DNA of 64,000 nucleotides, taken from assembly GCF_021606685.1 (NCBI RefSeq), contig NZ_WKCB01000021.1:1-64000 (forward strand). Direction: 5' to 3'. The position numbers were made by a program, and so were the translations under genes. Source of the stretch: Pseudomonas syringae. GTDB taxonomy: Bacteria; Pseudomonadota; Gammaproteobacteria; Pseudomonadales; Pseudomonadaceae. The notes under the pieces were generated by a model. That model was not told the DNA's origin, made no database searches, and was given only the letters and a program-made list of their open reading frames with translations. Below are positions 8,332 to 17,354 of this stretch, piece after piece. The first letter of the stretch is position 1. Every line of letters begins with the position of its first letter.

Positions 8332-9318
8332 ATGGCCAAACGCATATCCTCCCGTCAATTTGTTACAGTTTTTGTGTCACTAATTCTTTCTTTTGGTGTC
8401 AAAGCCGCCGATTTAACCATCGGCTACCAAACCGGCATTGACCCCAGCAAGGTTCCACAGGCTGATGGGCTGTATGAAAAGGCCATTGGCGAGAAGATTG
8501 CGTGGCGTCGATTCAACAGTGGGCCGGAAGTCGTCACGGCTATCGCCTCGGGCGATGTGCAAATCGGCAACCTCGGCTCCAGTCCTCTCGCGGCAGCGGC
8601 TTCGCGCAATTTGCCTATCGTCGCGTTCATCGTATCGGCGCAGATCAACAGTTCTGAAGCCCTGGTGGTACGCAACGGCAGCGGTATCGACAAACCTGAA
8701 GACCTGGTGGGTAAAACCATCGCCACACCCTTTGTATCAACCTCTCATTACAGTTTGTTGGGCGCGTTGAAACACTGGGGGCTGGATACCAAAAAAGTCA
8801 AAGTAGTGAACCTGCAACCCGCTGAAATCGCAGCAGCGTGGAAACGTGGCGATATCGACGGCGCCTTTGTGTGGTCACCGGCGCTGGGCGAGATCCGCAA
8901 GACCGGCAAAACCCTGACAGACGCGGCGCAGGTGGGCCAGTGGGGCGCTCCGACCTTTGAAGTGTGGGTGGCCCGCAAGGATTTCGCGGAAAAACATCCT
9001 GACGTAGTGGCCAAGTTTGCCAAGGTCACCCTGGACTCCTTTGCCGACTACGCCGCCCACAAAGACAACTGGACGGTGGACTCCGAGCCGGTGCAAAAAA
9101 TCGCAAAATTGACAGGTTCGAATGCCGCAGATATTCCAGAGCTGCTGGCCGGCACTACCTTCCCGGATGCGCAGGCACAGCAAACCGACGCACTGCTCAA
9201 GGGCGGCACGGCGAAGGCAATTGGGGAAACGGCGAAGTTTTTGAAGGAACAGGGCAAGGTTGAAAATGTGCTGCCGGACTATTCGGCCTTCGTAACCGAT
9301 AAATTCATCAGCCACTAA
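8332..9318 (+). CDS. tauA: TauA-like taurine/sulfonate-binding periplasmic protein (orphan)
   Basis: This 328-residue protein has a signal peptide (MAKRISSRQFVTVFVSLILS, cleavage after VKAA). The mature sequence, starting LTIGYQTGIDPSKVPQADGL with FNSGPEVVTAIASGDVQIGN, is characteristic of TauA. It would capture taurine in the periplasm. No tauB, tauC or tauD follows: the gene is succeeded by a REPIN and then argA on the other strand. It must use another permease or has a residual function. The reading frame is complete, and the substrate is inferred from the family. Confidence 0.85.
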   Translation: MAKRISSRQFVTVFVSLILSFGVKAADLTIGYQTGIDPSKVPQADGLYEKAIGEKIAWRRFNSGPEVVTAIASGDVQIGNLGSSPLAAAASRNLPIVAFIVSAQINSSEALVVRNGSGIDKPEDLVGKTIATPFVSTSHYSLLGALKHWGLDTKKVKVVNLQPAEIAAAWKRGDIDGAFVWSPALGEIRKTGKTLTDAAQVGQWGAPTFEVWVARKDFAEKHPDVVAKFAKVTLDSFADYAAHKDNWTVDSEPVQKIAKLTGSNAADIPELLAGTTFPDAQAQQTDALLKGGTAKAIGETAKFLKEQGKVENVLPDYSAFVTDKFISH

Positions 9319-9331
9319 ACCCGGTCAACAA

Positions 9332-9422
9332 TGTGGGAGGGGGCTTGCCCCCGATGGCAGTGGGTCAGTTAACCCATAAGTCACTGACAGACTGCCATCG
9401 GGAACAAGCCCCCTCCCACATT
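9332..9422. repeat. REPIN, GGGGGCTTGCCCCC class
   Basis: GTGGGAGGGGGCTTGCCCCC begins at 9333, and the opposite copy (GGGAACAAGCCCCCTCCCAC, one internal change) ends at 9419. The pair fills the gap between the convergent tauA-like gene and argA. Confidence 0.9.
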
Positions 9423-9427
9423 TGGAT

Positions 9428-10729
9428 TTACAGGGCCTTCTCGAAGATCTTCGAATTGCGCTGGTAGTTGTACAACGAGGCCCGCGCCGAGGGCAGCCGG
9501 TCGACGCTGCTCGGCACAAAACCCCGCTCACGGAACCAGTGGGCGGTCCGGGTGGTGAGGACAAACAATGTCTTCAACCCCTGGGCACGGGCACGGGTCT
9601 CGATACGCTCCAGCAACACATCACCGCGCGCGCCGTGGCGGTATTCAGGGTTCACCGCCAGGCACGCCAGTTCGCCCGCGTCCGAATCCGCGATCTGATA
9701 CAGCGCCGCACAGGCGATGATCATGCCTTCGCGTTCCACCACGCTGAACTGTTCGATCTCGCGCTCCAGCACTTCCCGCGAACGGCGCACCAGGATGCCC
9801 TGCTCTTCCAGCGGGCTGATCAGATCGAGCAAGCCGCCGACGTCCTCAATCGCCGCCTCGCGCACCAGCTCGAACTGCTCCTGGGCCACCAGCGTACCGC
9901 CGCCGTCCCGGGTGAACAGTTCGGTGAGCAGTGCACCGTCTTCGGCATAGCTGACAATATGGCTGCGCCCTACCCCACCCCGGCACGCCTGGGCAGCCGC
10001 GTCGAGCAGTTCGGCCTGGTAGTTGCTGCTGCCCAGGCGTTGCAGGTGCGCTGGCACTTGCTGCGGGCGCAATTCGCGCACCAGGCGACCATTTTCGTCG
10101 ATCAACCCGAGGTCGGCGCCAAACAGCAACAACTTGTCGGCGCCTAGGTCGATGGCGGCGCGGGTGGCGACGTCTTCGCAGGCCAGGTTGAAAATCTCAC
10201 CGGTAGGCGAATAGCCCAAGGGCGATAGCAGCACGATGGAGCGCTCGTCCAGCAGGCGATTGATGCCCTTGCGGTCGACGCGGCGCACTTCACCGGTGTG
10301 GTGGTAATCCACGCCTTCAAGCACACCGATCGGCCGTGCCGTGACCAGGTTGCCGCTGGCCACACGCAGGCGCGAGCCCTGCATCGGGGACGAGGCCATG
10401 TCCATGGACAGGCGCGCTTCAATGGCAATTCGCAAGTGGCCGACCGCGTCGATCACACATTCCAGAGTCGCCGCATCGGTGATGCGCAAGCCTTCATGGT
10501 AAGCCGGGGTCAGGCCGCGCGCCTCAAGGCGCGCTTCGATCTGTGGGCGCGAACCGTGCACCAGCACCAGCCGCACGCCCAGGCTGTGGAGCAGCACCAG
10601 GTCGTGGACGATATTGCCGAAGTTGGGATGTTCCACACCATCGCCGGGCAGCATGACCACAAAAGTGCAGTCGCGGTGAGCGTTGATGTAGGGCGAAGCG
10701 TGACGAAGCCAATTGACGTATTCGGGCAT
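9428..10729 (-). CDS. argA: ArgA, amino-acid N-acetyltransferase
   Basis: This 433-residue two-domain enzyme carries out the first step of arginine synthesis, N-acetylglutamate from glutamate and acetyl-CoA. It has an N-terminal amino-acid-kinase-like domain (about residues 20-280, with LVLVHGSRPQIEARL) and a C-terminal GNAT acetyltransferase domain (EYRHGARGDVLLERIETRAR). In pseudomonads ArgA mainly replenishes the acetyl cycle and is feedback-inhibited by arginine through the kinase-like domain. It lies 133 bases after argE on the same strand and has a complete family length. Confidence 0.95.
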   Translation of the reverse strand: MPEYVNWLRHASPYINAHRDCTFVVMLPGDGVEHPNFGNIVHDLVLLHSLGVRLVLVHGSRPQIEARLEARGLTPAYHEGLRITDAATLECVIDAVGHLRIAIEARLSMDMASSPMQGSRLRVASGNLVTARPIGVLEGVDYHHTGEVRRVDRKGINRLLDERSIVLLSPLGYSPTGEIFNLACEDVATRAAIDLGADKLLLFGADLGLIDENGRLVRELRPQQVPAHLQRLGSSNYQAELLDAAAQACRGGVGRSHIVSYAEDGALLTELFTRDGGGTLVAQEQFELVREAAIEDVGGLLDLISPLEEQGILVRRSREVLEREIEQFSVVEREGMIIACAALYQIADSDAGELACLAVNPEYRHGARGDVLLERIETRARAQGLKTLFVLTTRTAHWFRERGFVPSSVDRLPSARASLYNYQRNSKIFEKAL

Positions 10730-10862
10730 AACACCTGGGCCTGTAATAAAAAGCAGCCGAAAAAGGATGAATCGTGAAAACGCACAGCGGGCTGATGGTT
10801 ATCGTCGGAACAGGCTTGGCGACACGCTCGCTCTCCTTATGTACGAATGGACAAGGGTTAAT

Positions 10863-12011
10863 TTATGCAGGCTTGAGGCAGTAATGCTCGATCAGTTCCC
10901 GCAATAGACGCACTGTAGGCGTCAAGCGTGACATTTCGAGGTACTCGCCCGGCTGGTGGGCGCAGGCGATATCGCCAGGGCCCAACACCAGGGTTTCACA
11001 CCCAAGGCGCTGAAGATAAGGCGCTTCGGTGCCGAACGCTACTGCTTCGGCACGATGGCCGGTCAATCGTTCCGCTACGCGCACCAACTCGGCGTCTTCC
11101 GCTTGTTCGAACGGCGGCACTTCGGGAAACAATTGCGCGTAGTCGATCTTGACCTTGTGGCGTTCGGCCAAGGGTTCAAGCTTCTGTCGGATGGCGGCGC
11201 GCAGCACTTGAGGGTCCATGCCCGGCAAGGGGCGCAAGTCGAACTCCAGGGAGCATTGGCCGCAGATGCGATTGGGGTTGTCGCCGCCATGAATACACCC
11301 AAAGTTCATGGTCGGTTGCGGCACGCTGAATTGCGCGTTGCGGTACTCGCGCTGCCAGGCCAGGCGCAGGCCGCGCAGTTCACCGATGGCGTCATGCATG
11401 GCTTCAAGGGCGCTATGGCCCAGGCTTGGGTCCGACGAGTGGCCGCTTTGGCCGAGGATGTCGATACGCTCCATCATCACGCCTTTGTGCAGGCGGATCG
11501 GCTTGAGGCCGGTCGGCTCGCCGATCACCGCCGCACGACCCAGCGGGCGGCCCGCCTCGGCGAGTGCGCGGGCACCGGACATCGAGCTTTCTTCGTCACA
11601 CGTGGCAAGAATCAACAGCGGCTGCTTGAACGGCTGGTCCAGCAGCGGCAACACGGCTTCAATCGCCAGGGCGAAAAAGCCCTTCATGTCGCAACTGCCT
11701 AAACCTACCCAGCGGCCGTCGACTTCCGTCAACTTGAGCGGATCGGTCTTCCACAACGCCGCGTCATACGGGACGGTATCGCTATGCCCGGCCAGCACCA
11801 GGCCGCCGGGGCCACTGCCCAAGCTGGCCAGCAGGTTGAACTTGCCGGGGCTGACTTGCTGGATATCGATGGCGAACCCCAGGTCGCCCAGCCAGCCGGC
11901 GAGCAAATCGATCACCGGGCGGTTGGTCTGGTCGAGGGACGCTTGGGTGCAACTGACCGACGGCGCGGCGATCAGCGCGGCGAACTGCTCTTTCATGGAC
12001 GGTAACGGCAT
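10863..12011 (-). CDS. argE: ArgE, acetylornithine deacetylase
   Basis: This 382-residue M20-family zinc hydrolase removes the acetyl group from N-acetylornithine in arginine synthesis. The metal-binding histidine is in LVLAGHSDTVPYDAALW, with the DEESSMSGA acidic cluster near residue 140. I chose the ATG at 12011 (MPLPSMKEQFAAL) because it gives the family length and has a GAGGGA ribosome site. An in-frame start 39 codons upstream would add an unrelated tail. Upstream, 12012-12169 is the divergent promoter region with the CYTH/CHAD gene. Confidence 0.92.
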   Translation of the reverse strand: MPLPSMKEQFAALIAAPSVSCTQASLDQTNRPVIDLLAGWLGDLGFAIDIQQVSPGKFNLLASLGSGPGGLVLAGHSDTVPYDAALWKTDPLKLTEVDGRWVGLGSCDMKGFFALAIEAVLPLLDQPFKQPLLILATCDEESSMSGARALAEAGRPLGRAAVIGEPTGLKPIRLHKGVMMERIDILGQSGHSSDPSLGHSALEAMHDAIGELRGLRLAWQREYRNAQFSVPQPTMNFGCIHGGDNPNRICGQCSLEFDLRPLPGMDPQVLRAAIRQKLEPLAERHKVKIDYAQLFPEVPPFEQAEDAELVRVAERLTGHRAEAVAFGTEAPYLQRLGCETLVLGPGDIACAHQPGEYLEMSRLTPTVRLLRELIEHYCLKPA

Positions 12012-12169
12012 GCGCGGTCCCTCAACTTCCCGGATGAGCCCCACTATAGAGCCATCTGCACGACACAATAAACCGTTGCGGCGCGTTGCCGGGCTCAGTC
12101 CTGTACACTGCACGACCTTGGCAGCCACTCTTTTCCCCGGCTGCGCTCCCGATCCTGGATTTTCCGGCC

Positions 12170-13537
12170 ATGCAGAAAGAAACCGAAATCAAGCTCCGCG
12201 TCAGCCGCGAAACACTCGTCGCGCTGCGTGAGCACCCGCTACTGAAAAAACGCAACAAAAGTGGCTGGGAACGCCGTGAGTTGATGAACCAGTACTTCGA
12301 CACCCCTGAACGCGACCTGGCCCAGGCCAAGGTTGCCCTGCGTTTGCGCAAGGACGGTGACGATATCATCCAGACCCTCAAGACCCGTGGCCAAAGCGTC
12401 GCCGGCTTGTCGGAACGCAACGAGTACAACTGGGACCTGCCCAAAGCCAAGCTCGATGTGAAAAAACTCGACGGCGAATGCTGGCCCGAGCAACTGGCCG
12501 AGCTGGACAAAAAGACCCTCAAGCCGATTTTCACCACCGATTTCGTGCGTGAACGCGCCGAAATCGCCTGGGGCCGTGGCAAGGCCAAAGTCGTGATCGA
12601 AGCCGCCCTGGACCTGGGCCATGTGGTGGTCGGCAAGCAGAAAGAAGAAATCTGCGAGCTGGAACTGGAACTGCGCGAAGGCGAACCCGCCGCCCTGCTG
12701 GAGTTGGCCGCCGAGCTGGCTGCCACCCTGGCGCTGATGCCGTGTGATATCAGCAAGGCCGAGCGCGGCTACCGCCTGTACGACGCCAGCAGTTACTCGT
12801 TGAGCCTGCCAGCGCCGCAGGTCCACGCCGAAATGCCGCTGGACGATACCTTCGCTGCGATCATGTGGCACTTGTTGGGCAGCAGCCAGCGTCTGGCTGA
12901 GCAATATCGTTTTAATGGCCACTGGCGCCTGCTGCAAGACTGGGTCGAGAACCTCGGCGAACTGCGCGCCCTGATCGGCAGCCTCGGCCAGGCCGCACCG
13001 CGCCAATCCACCAGCGAACTGCGCAGCGCACTCGATGCCCTGCTGGAAGACTGGCGCCCACTGGTCCAGGCCGGTGACGACGATGAAGACATTCGCAAAG
13101 CGGCGCCGGAGCAGTTCGTCGAAGAATTGGACGACGTGCGCTGGGGCCTGTTCTCACTGAACCTGTCGCGCTGGCTGCTGGCTCGCACCTGGGCCGCCGA
13201 CCGTAACGTGCGTGGCAACCGCCAGGGCGCTGCGCAAATCACCAACTGGTTGCCGCGCTTGCTGGCCGACGACGCCGTCGCCCTGCAACTGCAGCGCTAC
13301 CAGCAGCAACCGGAAGACCTCGCCGAACAACTGCCGCGTATCGAGCGCATCCAGGCCTGGCTGCACCATGCGCGTCACGTGGTGGACATCCCGGAATTGG
13401 ACCGCCTGTACGGCGAGCTGAACAAGTTGGCCCAACTGGCCAACCAGCCGATCACCGATGAATCGCTGGATGCGCGTATGCACCAGGCGATTGCGGTGTA
13501 TCAGAACCGTGCGTGGAAGACGTTGCTGCGCCTGTAA
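12170..13537 (+). CDS. CYTH and CHAD domain protein, probable inorganic triphosphatase
   Basis: This 455-residue protein has an N-terminal CYTH domain bearing the ExExK signature (Glu4, Glu6, Lys8 in QKETEIKLRV) and the tunnel residues LRLRKDGDDIIQTLKTRG. The C-terminal CHAD helical domain (from about residue 220) has a histidine-containing helix near HARHVVDIPEL. E. coli YgiF has this architecture and hydrolyses inorganic triphosphate. The ATG at 12170 places ExExK at the N-terminus as in the family. Polyphosphate genes ppx and ppk lie 40 kb away in this window, but no direct link is evident. Confidence 0.9.
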   Translation: MQKETEIKLRVSRETLVALREHPLLKKRNKSGWERRELMNQYFDTPERDLAQAKVALRLRKDGDDIIQTLKTRGQSVAGLSERNEYNWDLPKAKLDVKKLDGECWPEQLAELDKKTLKPIFTTDFVRERAEIAWGRGKAKVVIEAALDLGHVVVGKQKEEICELELELREGEPAALLELAAELAATLALMPCDISKAERGYRLYDASSYSLSLPAPQVHAEMPLDDTFAAIMWHLLGSSQRLAEQYRFNGHWRLLQDWVENLGELRALIGSLGQAAPRQSTSELRSALDALLEDWRPLVQAGDDDEDIRKAAPEQFVEELDDVRWGLFSLNLSRWLLARTWAADRNVRGNRQGAAQITNWLPRLLADDAVALQLQRYQQQPEDLAEQLPRIERIQAWLHHARHVVDIPELDRLYGELNKLAQLANQPITDESLDARMHQAIAVYQNRAWKTLLRL

Positions 13538-13541
13538 GATC

Positions 13542-13637
13542 GCCATCGGGGGCAAGCCCCCTCCCACAGTGGATTGGGTTCACAACTTTCTATTTGTGAA
13601 CACAGTCAGTGTGGGAGGGGGCTTGCCCCCGATAGGG
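13542..13637. repeat. REPIN, GGGGGCTTGCCCCC class
   Basis: Inverted REP copies lie at about 13545-13567 and 13611-13633. The spacer contains its own inverted repeat, TTCACAA...TTGTGAA (13579-13600). It sits between convergent genes. Confidence 0.9.
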
Positions 13638-13646
13638 TCGGCCCTG

Positions 13647-14117
13647 TCAGCGCAATACTGGCAGGCTGGTCGTGGACTTGATCTCCGACAACGCCACAAT
13701 CGAATTAACCTCCTGAATCCCCGGTACCATCGACAGCTTGTCGAAGAAGAACCGCTCGTACGCCTCGATATCCGACGCAACGATCCTGAGCAGAAAATCC
13801 ACCGCCCCCATCAGCACGTAACACTCCAACACTTCCGGAAACCCGCGAATGGCCTCGGTGAACTCGGTGAAGTTGGATCGGCCGTGGGCGTTGAGTTTGA
13901 CCTCGGCGAAGATCTGCGTGTTGAGACCGATTTTCTTGCGGTCCAGCAAGGTGACCTGTCCCCGGATCACGCCCTCCTCCTTGAGCCGCTGGATACGCCG
14001 CCAGCACGGCGACTGGGACAGCCCAACCTGCTCGGCGATCTGTGCGCTGGAGAGCGAGGCGTCCTCTTGCAGCAACGCCAGGATACGGCGGTCGTAGACG
14101 TCCAACTCACTGTGCAT
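13647..14117 (-). CDS. Lrp/AsnC family transcriptional regulator
   Basis: This 156-residue regulator has an N-terminal winged helix (LDVYDRRILALLQEDASLSS, then AQIAEQVGLSQSPCWRRIQR) and a C-terminal RAM ligand-binding domain with VLMGAVDFLLRIV. Such proteins sense amino acids and often control a divergent gene. Here the divergent gene is a 112-residue protein of unknown function. I chose ATG 14117 (MHSELDVYDRR) because an upstream in-frame start would add 18 unconserved residues. A nested inverted repeat in the shared upstream region is a candidate operator. Confidence 0.9.
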   Translation of the reverse strand: MHSELDVYDRRILALLQEDASLSSAQIAEQVGLSQSPCWRRIQRLKEEGVIRGQVTLLDRKKIGLNTQIFAEVKLNAHGRSNFTEFTEAIRGFPEVLECYVLMGAVDFLLRIVASDIEAYERFFFDKLSMVPGIQEVNSIVALSEIKSTTSLPVLR

Positions 14118-14170
14118 AAAAATACCTTCGTTCCCATACCCGCTGGATTGCTTGATTCGTTTTATCGCCA

Positions 14171-14202
14171 AACGGACCTATCTTAGATAAAAAATCTCCG
14201 TT
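14171..14202. promoter_or_regulatory. Nested inverted repeat between lrp-type gene and divergent gene
   Basis: AACGGA (14171-14176) and TCCGTT (14197-14202) flank an inner palindrome TATCT-T-AGATA (14179-14189). It is a candidate binding site for the Lrp-type regulator. Confidence 0.4.
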
Positions 14203-14244
14203 CCAGCATGTAAAAATTTCTCCAGTCAAATCCGGAGAGCCAGC

Positions 14245-14583
14245 ATGTACGCCGTCGAAACCCCTCACGCCCCTGCCCGTGTCGACGCATGGGCGGTCAA
14301 CAGCGCCCATTGCCAGGCGCATTATCGGATCGTCGCCGAAGCTGAGCCCGATGTGCTGTGCCGCGTACTCAACTTTTTTGCCTTGCAGTTCCTGACGCCC
14401 AGCCAGGTTACGGTGAACCGGGAAGACGACCTGCTGCACCTCGACATCCTGATGGATGGCCTGAGCTGGCACCGCGCCCGAGTGATCGGTGAAAAGATTC
14501 GAAACCTGATCAGCGTGTGCACGCTGGAACTGCGCCCAGCTGATTCCATGGGGCTTCAAGCGGCACTGGCCGCCACTCGGTAA
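14245..14583 (+). CDS. Conserved hypothetical protein, ACT-like size and layout
   Basis: This 112-residue protein starts MYAVETPHAPARVDAWAVNS, with a good GGAGAG ribosome site. It has no signal peptide or membrane segment. The stretch VLCRVLNFFALQFLTPSQVT and the DDLLHLDILMDGL segment suggest a small alpha/beta fold of the ACT type that could bind an amino acid. It is divergent from an Lrp-type regulator with 127 bases between them, so it is probably that regulator's target. I do not recognise a specific function. Confidence 0.6.
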   Translation: MYAVETPHAPARVDAWAVNSAHCQAHYRIVAEAEPDVLCRVLNFFALQFLTPSQVTVNREDDLLHLDILMDGLSWHRARVIGEKIRNLISVCTLELRPADSMGLQAALAATR

Positions 14584-14666
14584 AGGGTTGCAATACTCGC
14601 GCGAAGGCAGAGATTTAGAGGCTGGCTAGCCTGGGATGTACGTCCTATACCGCCCTGGAAACCTGC

Positions 14667-16346
14667 ATGCCCGCTGATCAACGATTGGAACTGCTTGCGC
14701 TGTTGCCGCCTTTGCTCGATGCAAAGCTGATCACGCCCGACATTGCACAGCGCCTGTCGAGCCTGCCGACCGACCCTGCGCGACACCCCCTGGAGTGCGT
14801 CGCCGCCGAAGGCCCGTGCCTGGAAACCCTCACCCAGTGGCTGGCCACACAGGCGGGGCAGCCCTATCTGCGTATCGACCCGTTGAAGATCGACGCGGCG
14901 ACGGTCGTGCCGCTGATGTCCTATGCGTTTGCCCAACGGCACGCCATCCTGGCGGTGGCCGTGGACGCGCAGACCGTCACCGTCGCCAGCGCCCAACCCC
15001 ATGTCAGCGGTTGGGAGGCCGGGCTCGCGCAGGTGCTCAAGCGCTCGATCACACGGGTGGTTGCCAACCCCCAGGACATTGCACGCTGTATCGGCGAGTT
15101 CTACCGGCTGGCGAAGTCGGTCAGCGGCGCCGATCAAAAAGTCGCGGCGCAGGGTACGGTCGACCTCCTCAACCTCGGCGCCGGCGACCAGGAGCCGGAT
15201 GCCAATGACGCGCATATCGTCAATATCGTCGACTGGTTGCTGCAGTACGCCTTTGGCCAGCGGGCCAGTGATATCCATGTAGAACCGTGCCGTGAGCAGG
15301 GGCGTGTGCGTTTTCGCATTGATGGGCTGCTGCACGACGTTTATCAGTTCCCGCCCCAGGTCACCATGGCGGTGGTCAGCCGCCTGAAAAGCCTGGGCCG
15401 CATGAACGTGGCGGAAAAACGCAAACCCCAGGATGGGCGGGTCAAAACCAAAAGCCCGACGGGCGCGGAAGTCGAGCTGCGGCTTTCAACCCTGCCCACT
15501 GCCTTTGGCGAAAAACTGGTGATGCGGATTTTCGACCCACAGGTACTGCTCAAGAACTTTGACCAGTTGGGTCTCTCCCCTGTGGACCAGCAGCGCTGGC
15601 AGGCCATGACCCGGCAAGCCAACGGCATCATCCTGGTCACCGGGCCTACCGGCTCAGGCAAGACCAGCACGCTCTACACCACCCTCAAGCAGTTGGCGAC
15701 CCGGGAGGTCAACCTGTGCACGGTGGAAGACCCCATCGAGATGGTCGAACCGGCGTTCAACCAGATGCAGGTGCAGCACAACATCGACCTGACCTTCGCC
15801 AGCGGCATCCGCGCCCTGCTGCGCCAGGACCCGGACATCATCATGATTGGCGAGATCCGCGACCAGGAAACCGCCGAAATGGCGATTCAGGCCGCGCTGA
15901 CCGGGCACCTCGTGCTGTCGACCCTGCATACCAACGACGCCCCGGGCGCCATCAGCCGACTCCAGGAACTGGGCATCGCGCATTATTTGATCAAAGCCAC
16001 CTTGCTGGGCGTGATGGCGCAGCGCCTGGTAAGACTGTTATGCCCGCACTGCAAGCGCGCGGCGGGTGACGCCCATGAGGCCATTGGCTGCGGGGAATGC
16101 AGAAACAGCGGCTACCGGGGCCGCGCCGGGGTCTACGAGATCATGGTTTTGAACGACGACCTCAAAGCGTTGATCACGCCCGGTGTCGACGTGCAGGCAT
16201 TGCGCCAGGCAGCCATTGGCCAGGGCATGTGCAGCCTGCGCATGGCCGGCCTGCAAAAAGTGAAGACCGGGCTAACCACGCTGGGTGAAGTCCTGCGGGT
16301 GACACCCGGGGATTCAGTAACAAATCCTTTTGCTGTTACGGGGTGA
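14667..16346 (+). CDS. GspE/PilB-type secretion or pilus assembly ATPase (orphan)
   Basis: This 559-residue AAA-type ATPase has an N-terminal MshEN-like region, then Walker A GPTGSGKT (about 326-333), the Asp box, Walker B DIIMIGEIRD and a His box. Four cysteines (459, 462, 475, 478; CPHC and CGEC) form the zinc module typical of GspE/PilB. Such ATPases drive type II secretion or type IV pilus extension. No secretin, pseudopilin or inner-membrane partner gene is nearby. From memory, P. aeruginosa has a similar isolated gene here (PA5210). Its partners are unknown. Confidence 0.88.
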   Translation: MPADQRLELLALLPPLLDAKLITPDIAQRLSSLPTDPARHPLECVAAEGPCLETLTQWLATQAGQPYLRIDPLKIDAATVVPLMSYAFAQRHAILAVAVDAQTVTVASAQPHVSGWEAGLAQVLKRSITRVVANPQDIARCIGEFYRLAKSVSGADQKVAAQGTVDLLNLGAGDQEPDANDAHIVNIVDWLLQYAFGQRASDIHVEPCREQGRVRFRIDGLLHDVYQFPPQVTMAVVSRLKSLGRMNVAEKRKPQDGRVKTKSPTGAEVELRLSTLPTAFGEKLVMRIFDPQVLLKNFDQLGLSPVDQQRWQAMTRQANGIILVTGPTGSGKTSTLYTTLKQLATREVNLCTVEDPIEMVEPAFNQMQVQHNIDLTFASGIRALLRQDPDIIMIGEIRDQETAEMAIQAALTGHLVLSTLHTNDAPGAISRLQELGIAHYLIKATLLGVMAQRLVRLLCPHCKRAAGDAHEAIGCGECRNSGYRGRAGVYEIMVLNDDLKALITPGVDVQALRQAAIGQGMCSLRMAGLQKVKTGLTTLGEVLRVTPGDSVTNPFAVTG

Positions 16347-16423
16347 ATCCGCTCTTATTGGTGACAACACCGTTACAATCGGCCCACTGTCATTTCACTG
16401 GCACCATCAGATAAGGAATCGAT

Positions 16424-17344
16424 ATGCAGATCGGAACAGTGCTGCTGCTTTTTGTGGGCTTGGCCATCGCCATCCTGTTCATGGGCTTCAAGGTGGTACC
16501 CCAGGGCTACCAGTGGACCGTCGAGCGCTTCGGCCGCTACACCAACACCCTCAAGCCTGGCCTGAACATCATCATCCCGGTCATGGACCGCATCGGTCGC
16601 AAGATCAATGTGATGGAAAGCGTGCTGGATATTCCGCCGCAGGAAGTCATCACCGCCGACAACGCCACCGTGCAGATCGACGCCGTGTGCTTCTTCCAGG
16701 TGGTCAATACCGCCCAGGCTGCCTACGAGGTCAACAACCTCGAGCACGCCATCCGCAACCTGCTGCAAACCAATATCCGTACCGTGCTCGGCTCCATGGA
16801 GCTGGATGCCATGCTCAGCCAGCGTGACGGCATCAACGAAAAACTTCTCAAGACCGTCGACGAAGCCACCGCGCCATGGGGGATCAAGATCACCCGTATC
16901 GAGATCAAGGACATCAGCCCGCCCGCCGACCTGATGGCCGCGATGTCGGGCCAGATGAAAGCCGAGCGCATCAAGCGCGCGCAAATCCTGGAAGCCGAAG
17001 GCCTGCGGGCGTCGGCAATCCTGACGGCTGAAGGGAAAAAGCAAGCGCAGATCCTGGAGGCCGAGGGTAGCCGGCAGGCGGCGTTTCTGGAGTCAGAAGC
17101 CCGCGAGCGTCAGGCCGAAGCGGAAGCCCGCGCCACCCAGGTGGTGTCGGAGGCGATTGCCTCGGGCAACGTGCAGGCGGTTAACTACTTTGTTGCGCAA
17201 AAATACATCGACGCCTTGGGCAAGCTGGCTTCGGCCAATAACAGCAAGGTCATCCTGATGCCGCTCGAAGCCAGCCAGGTAATCGGCGCGGTCGGCGGCA
17301 TCGGCGAGATCGTCAAGGCAACGTTCGACAGCAAGAAAGGCTGA
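16424..17344 (+). CDS. SPFH/band 7 membrane protein (QmcA/stomatin type)
   Basis: This 306-residue protein has one N-terminal membrane anchor ([20 protein letters not shown]), an SPFH domain (from about residue 20, [20 protein letters not shown]) and a C-terminal coiled coil rich in Ala/Glu ([20 protein letters not shown]). Such proteins form large oligomeric rings in membrane microdomains and often influence protease or membrane quality control. It is followed 10 bases later by an NfeD protein, its usual partner. A strong AGGA ribosome site precedes the ATG. Confidence 0.92.
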   Translation: MQIGTVLLLFVGLAIAILFMGFKVVPQGYQWTVERFGRYTNTLKPGLNIIIPVMDRIGRKINVMESVLDIPPQEVITADNATVQIDAVCFFQVVNTAQAAYEVNNLEHAIRNLLQTNIRTVLGSMELDAMLSQRDGINEKLLKTVDEATAPWGIKITRIEIKDISPPADLMAAMSGQMKAERIKRAQILEAEGLRASAILTAEGKKQAQILEAEGSRQAAFLESEARERQAEAEARATQVVSEAIASGNVQAVNYFVAQKYIDALGKLASANNSKVILMPLEASQVIGAVGGIGEIVKATFDSKKG

Positions 17345-17354
17345 GGCCATCGCC

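Noticed and set aside
10713-10907. Short plus-strand frame in the argA-argE gap
   Set aside because: It overlaps the argE end and the argA start, has no convincing ribosome site and no recognisable domain.
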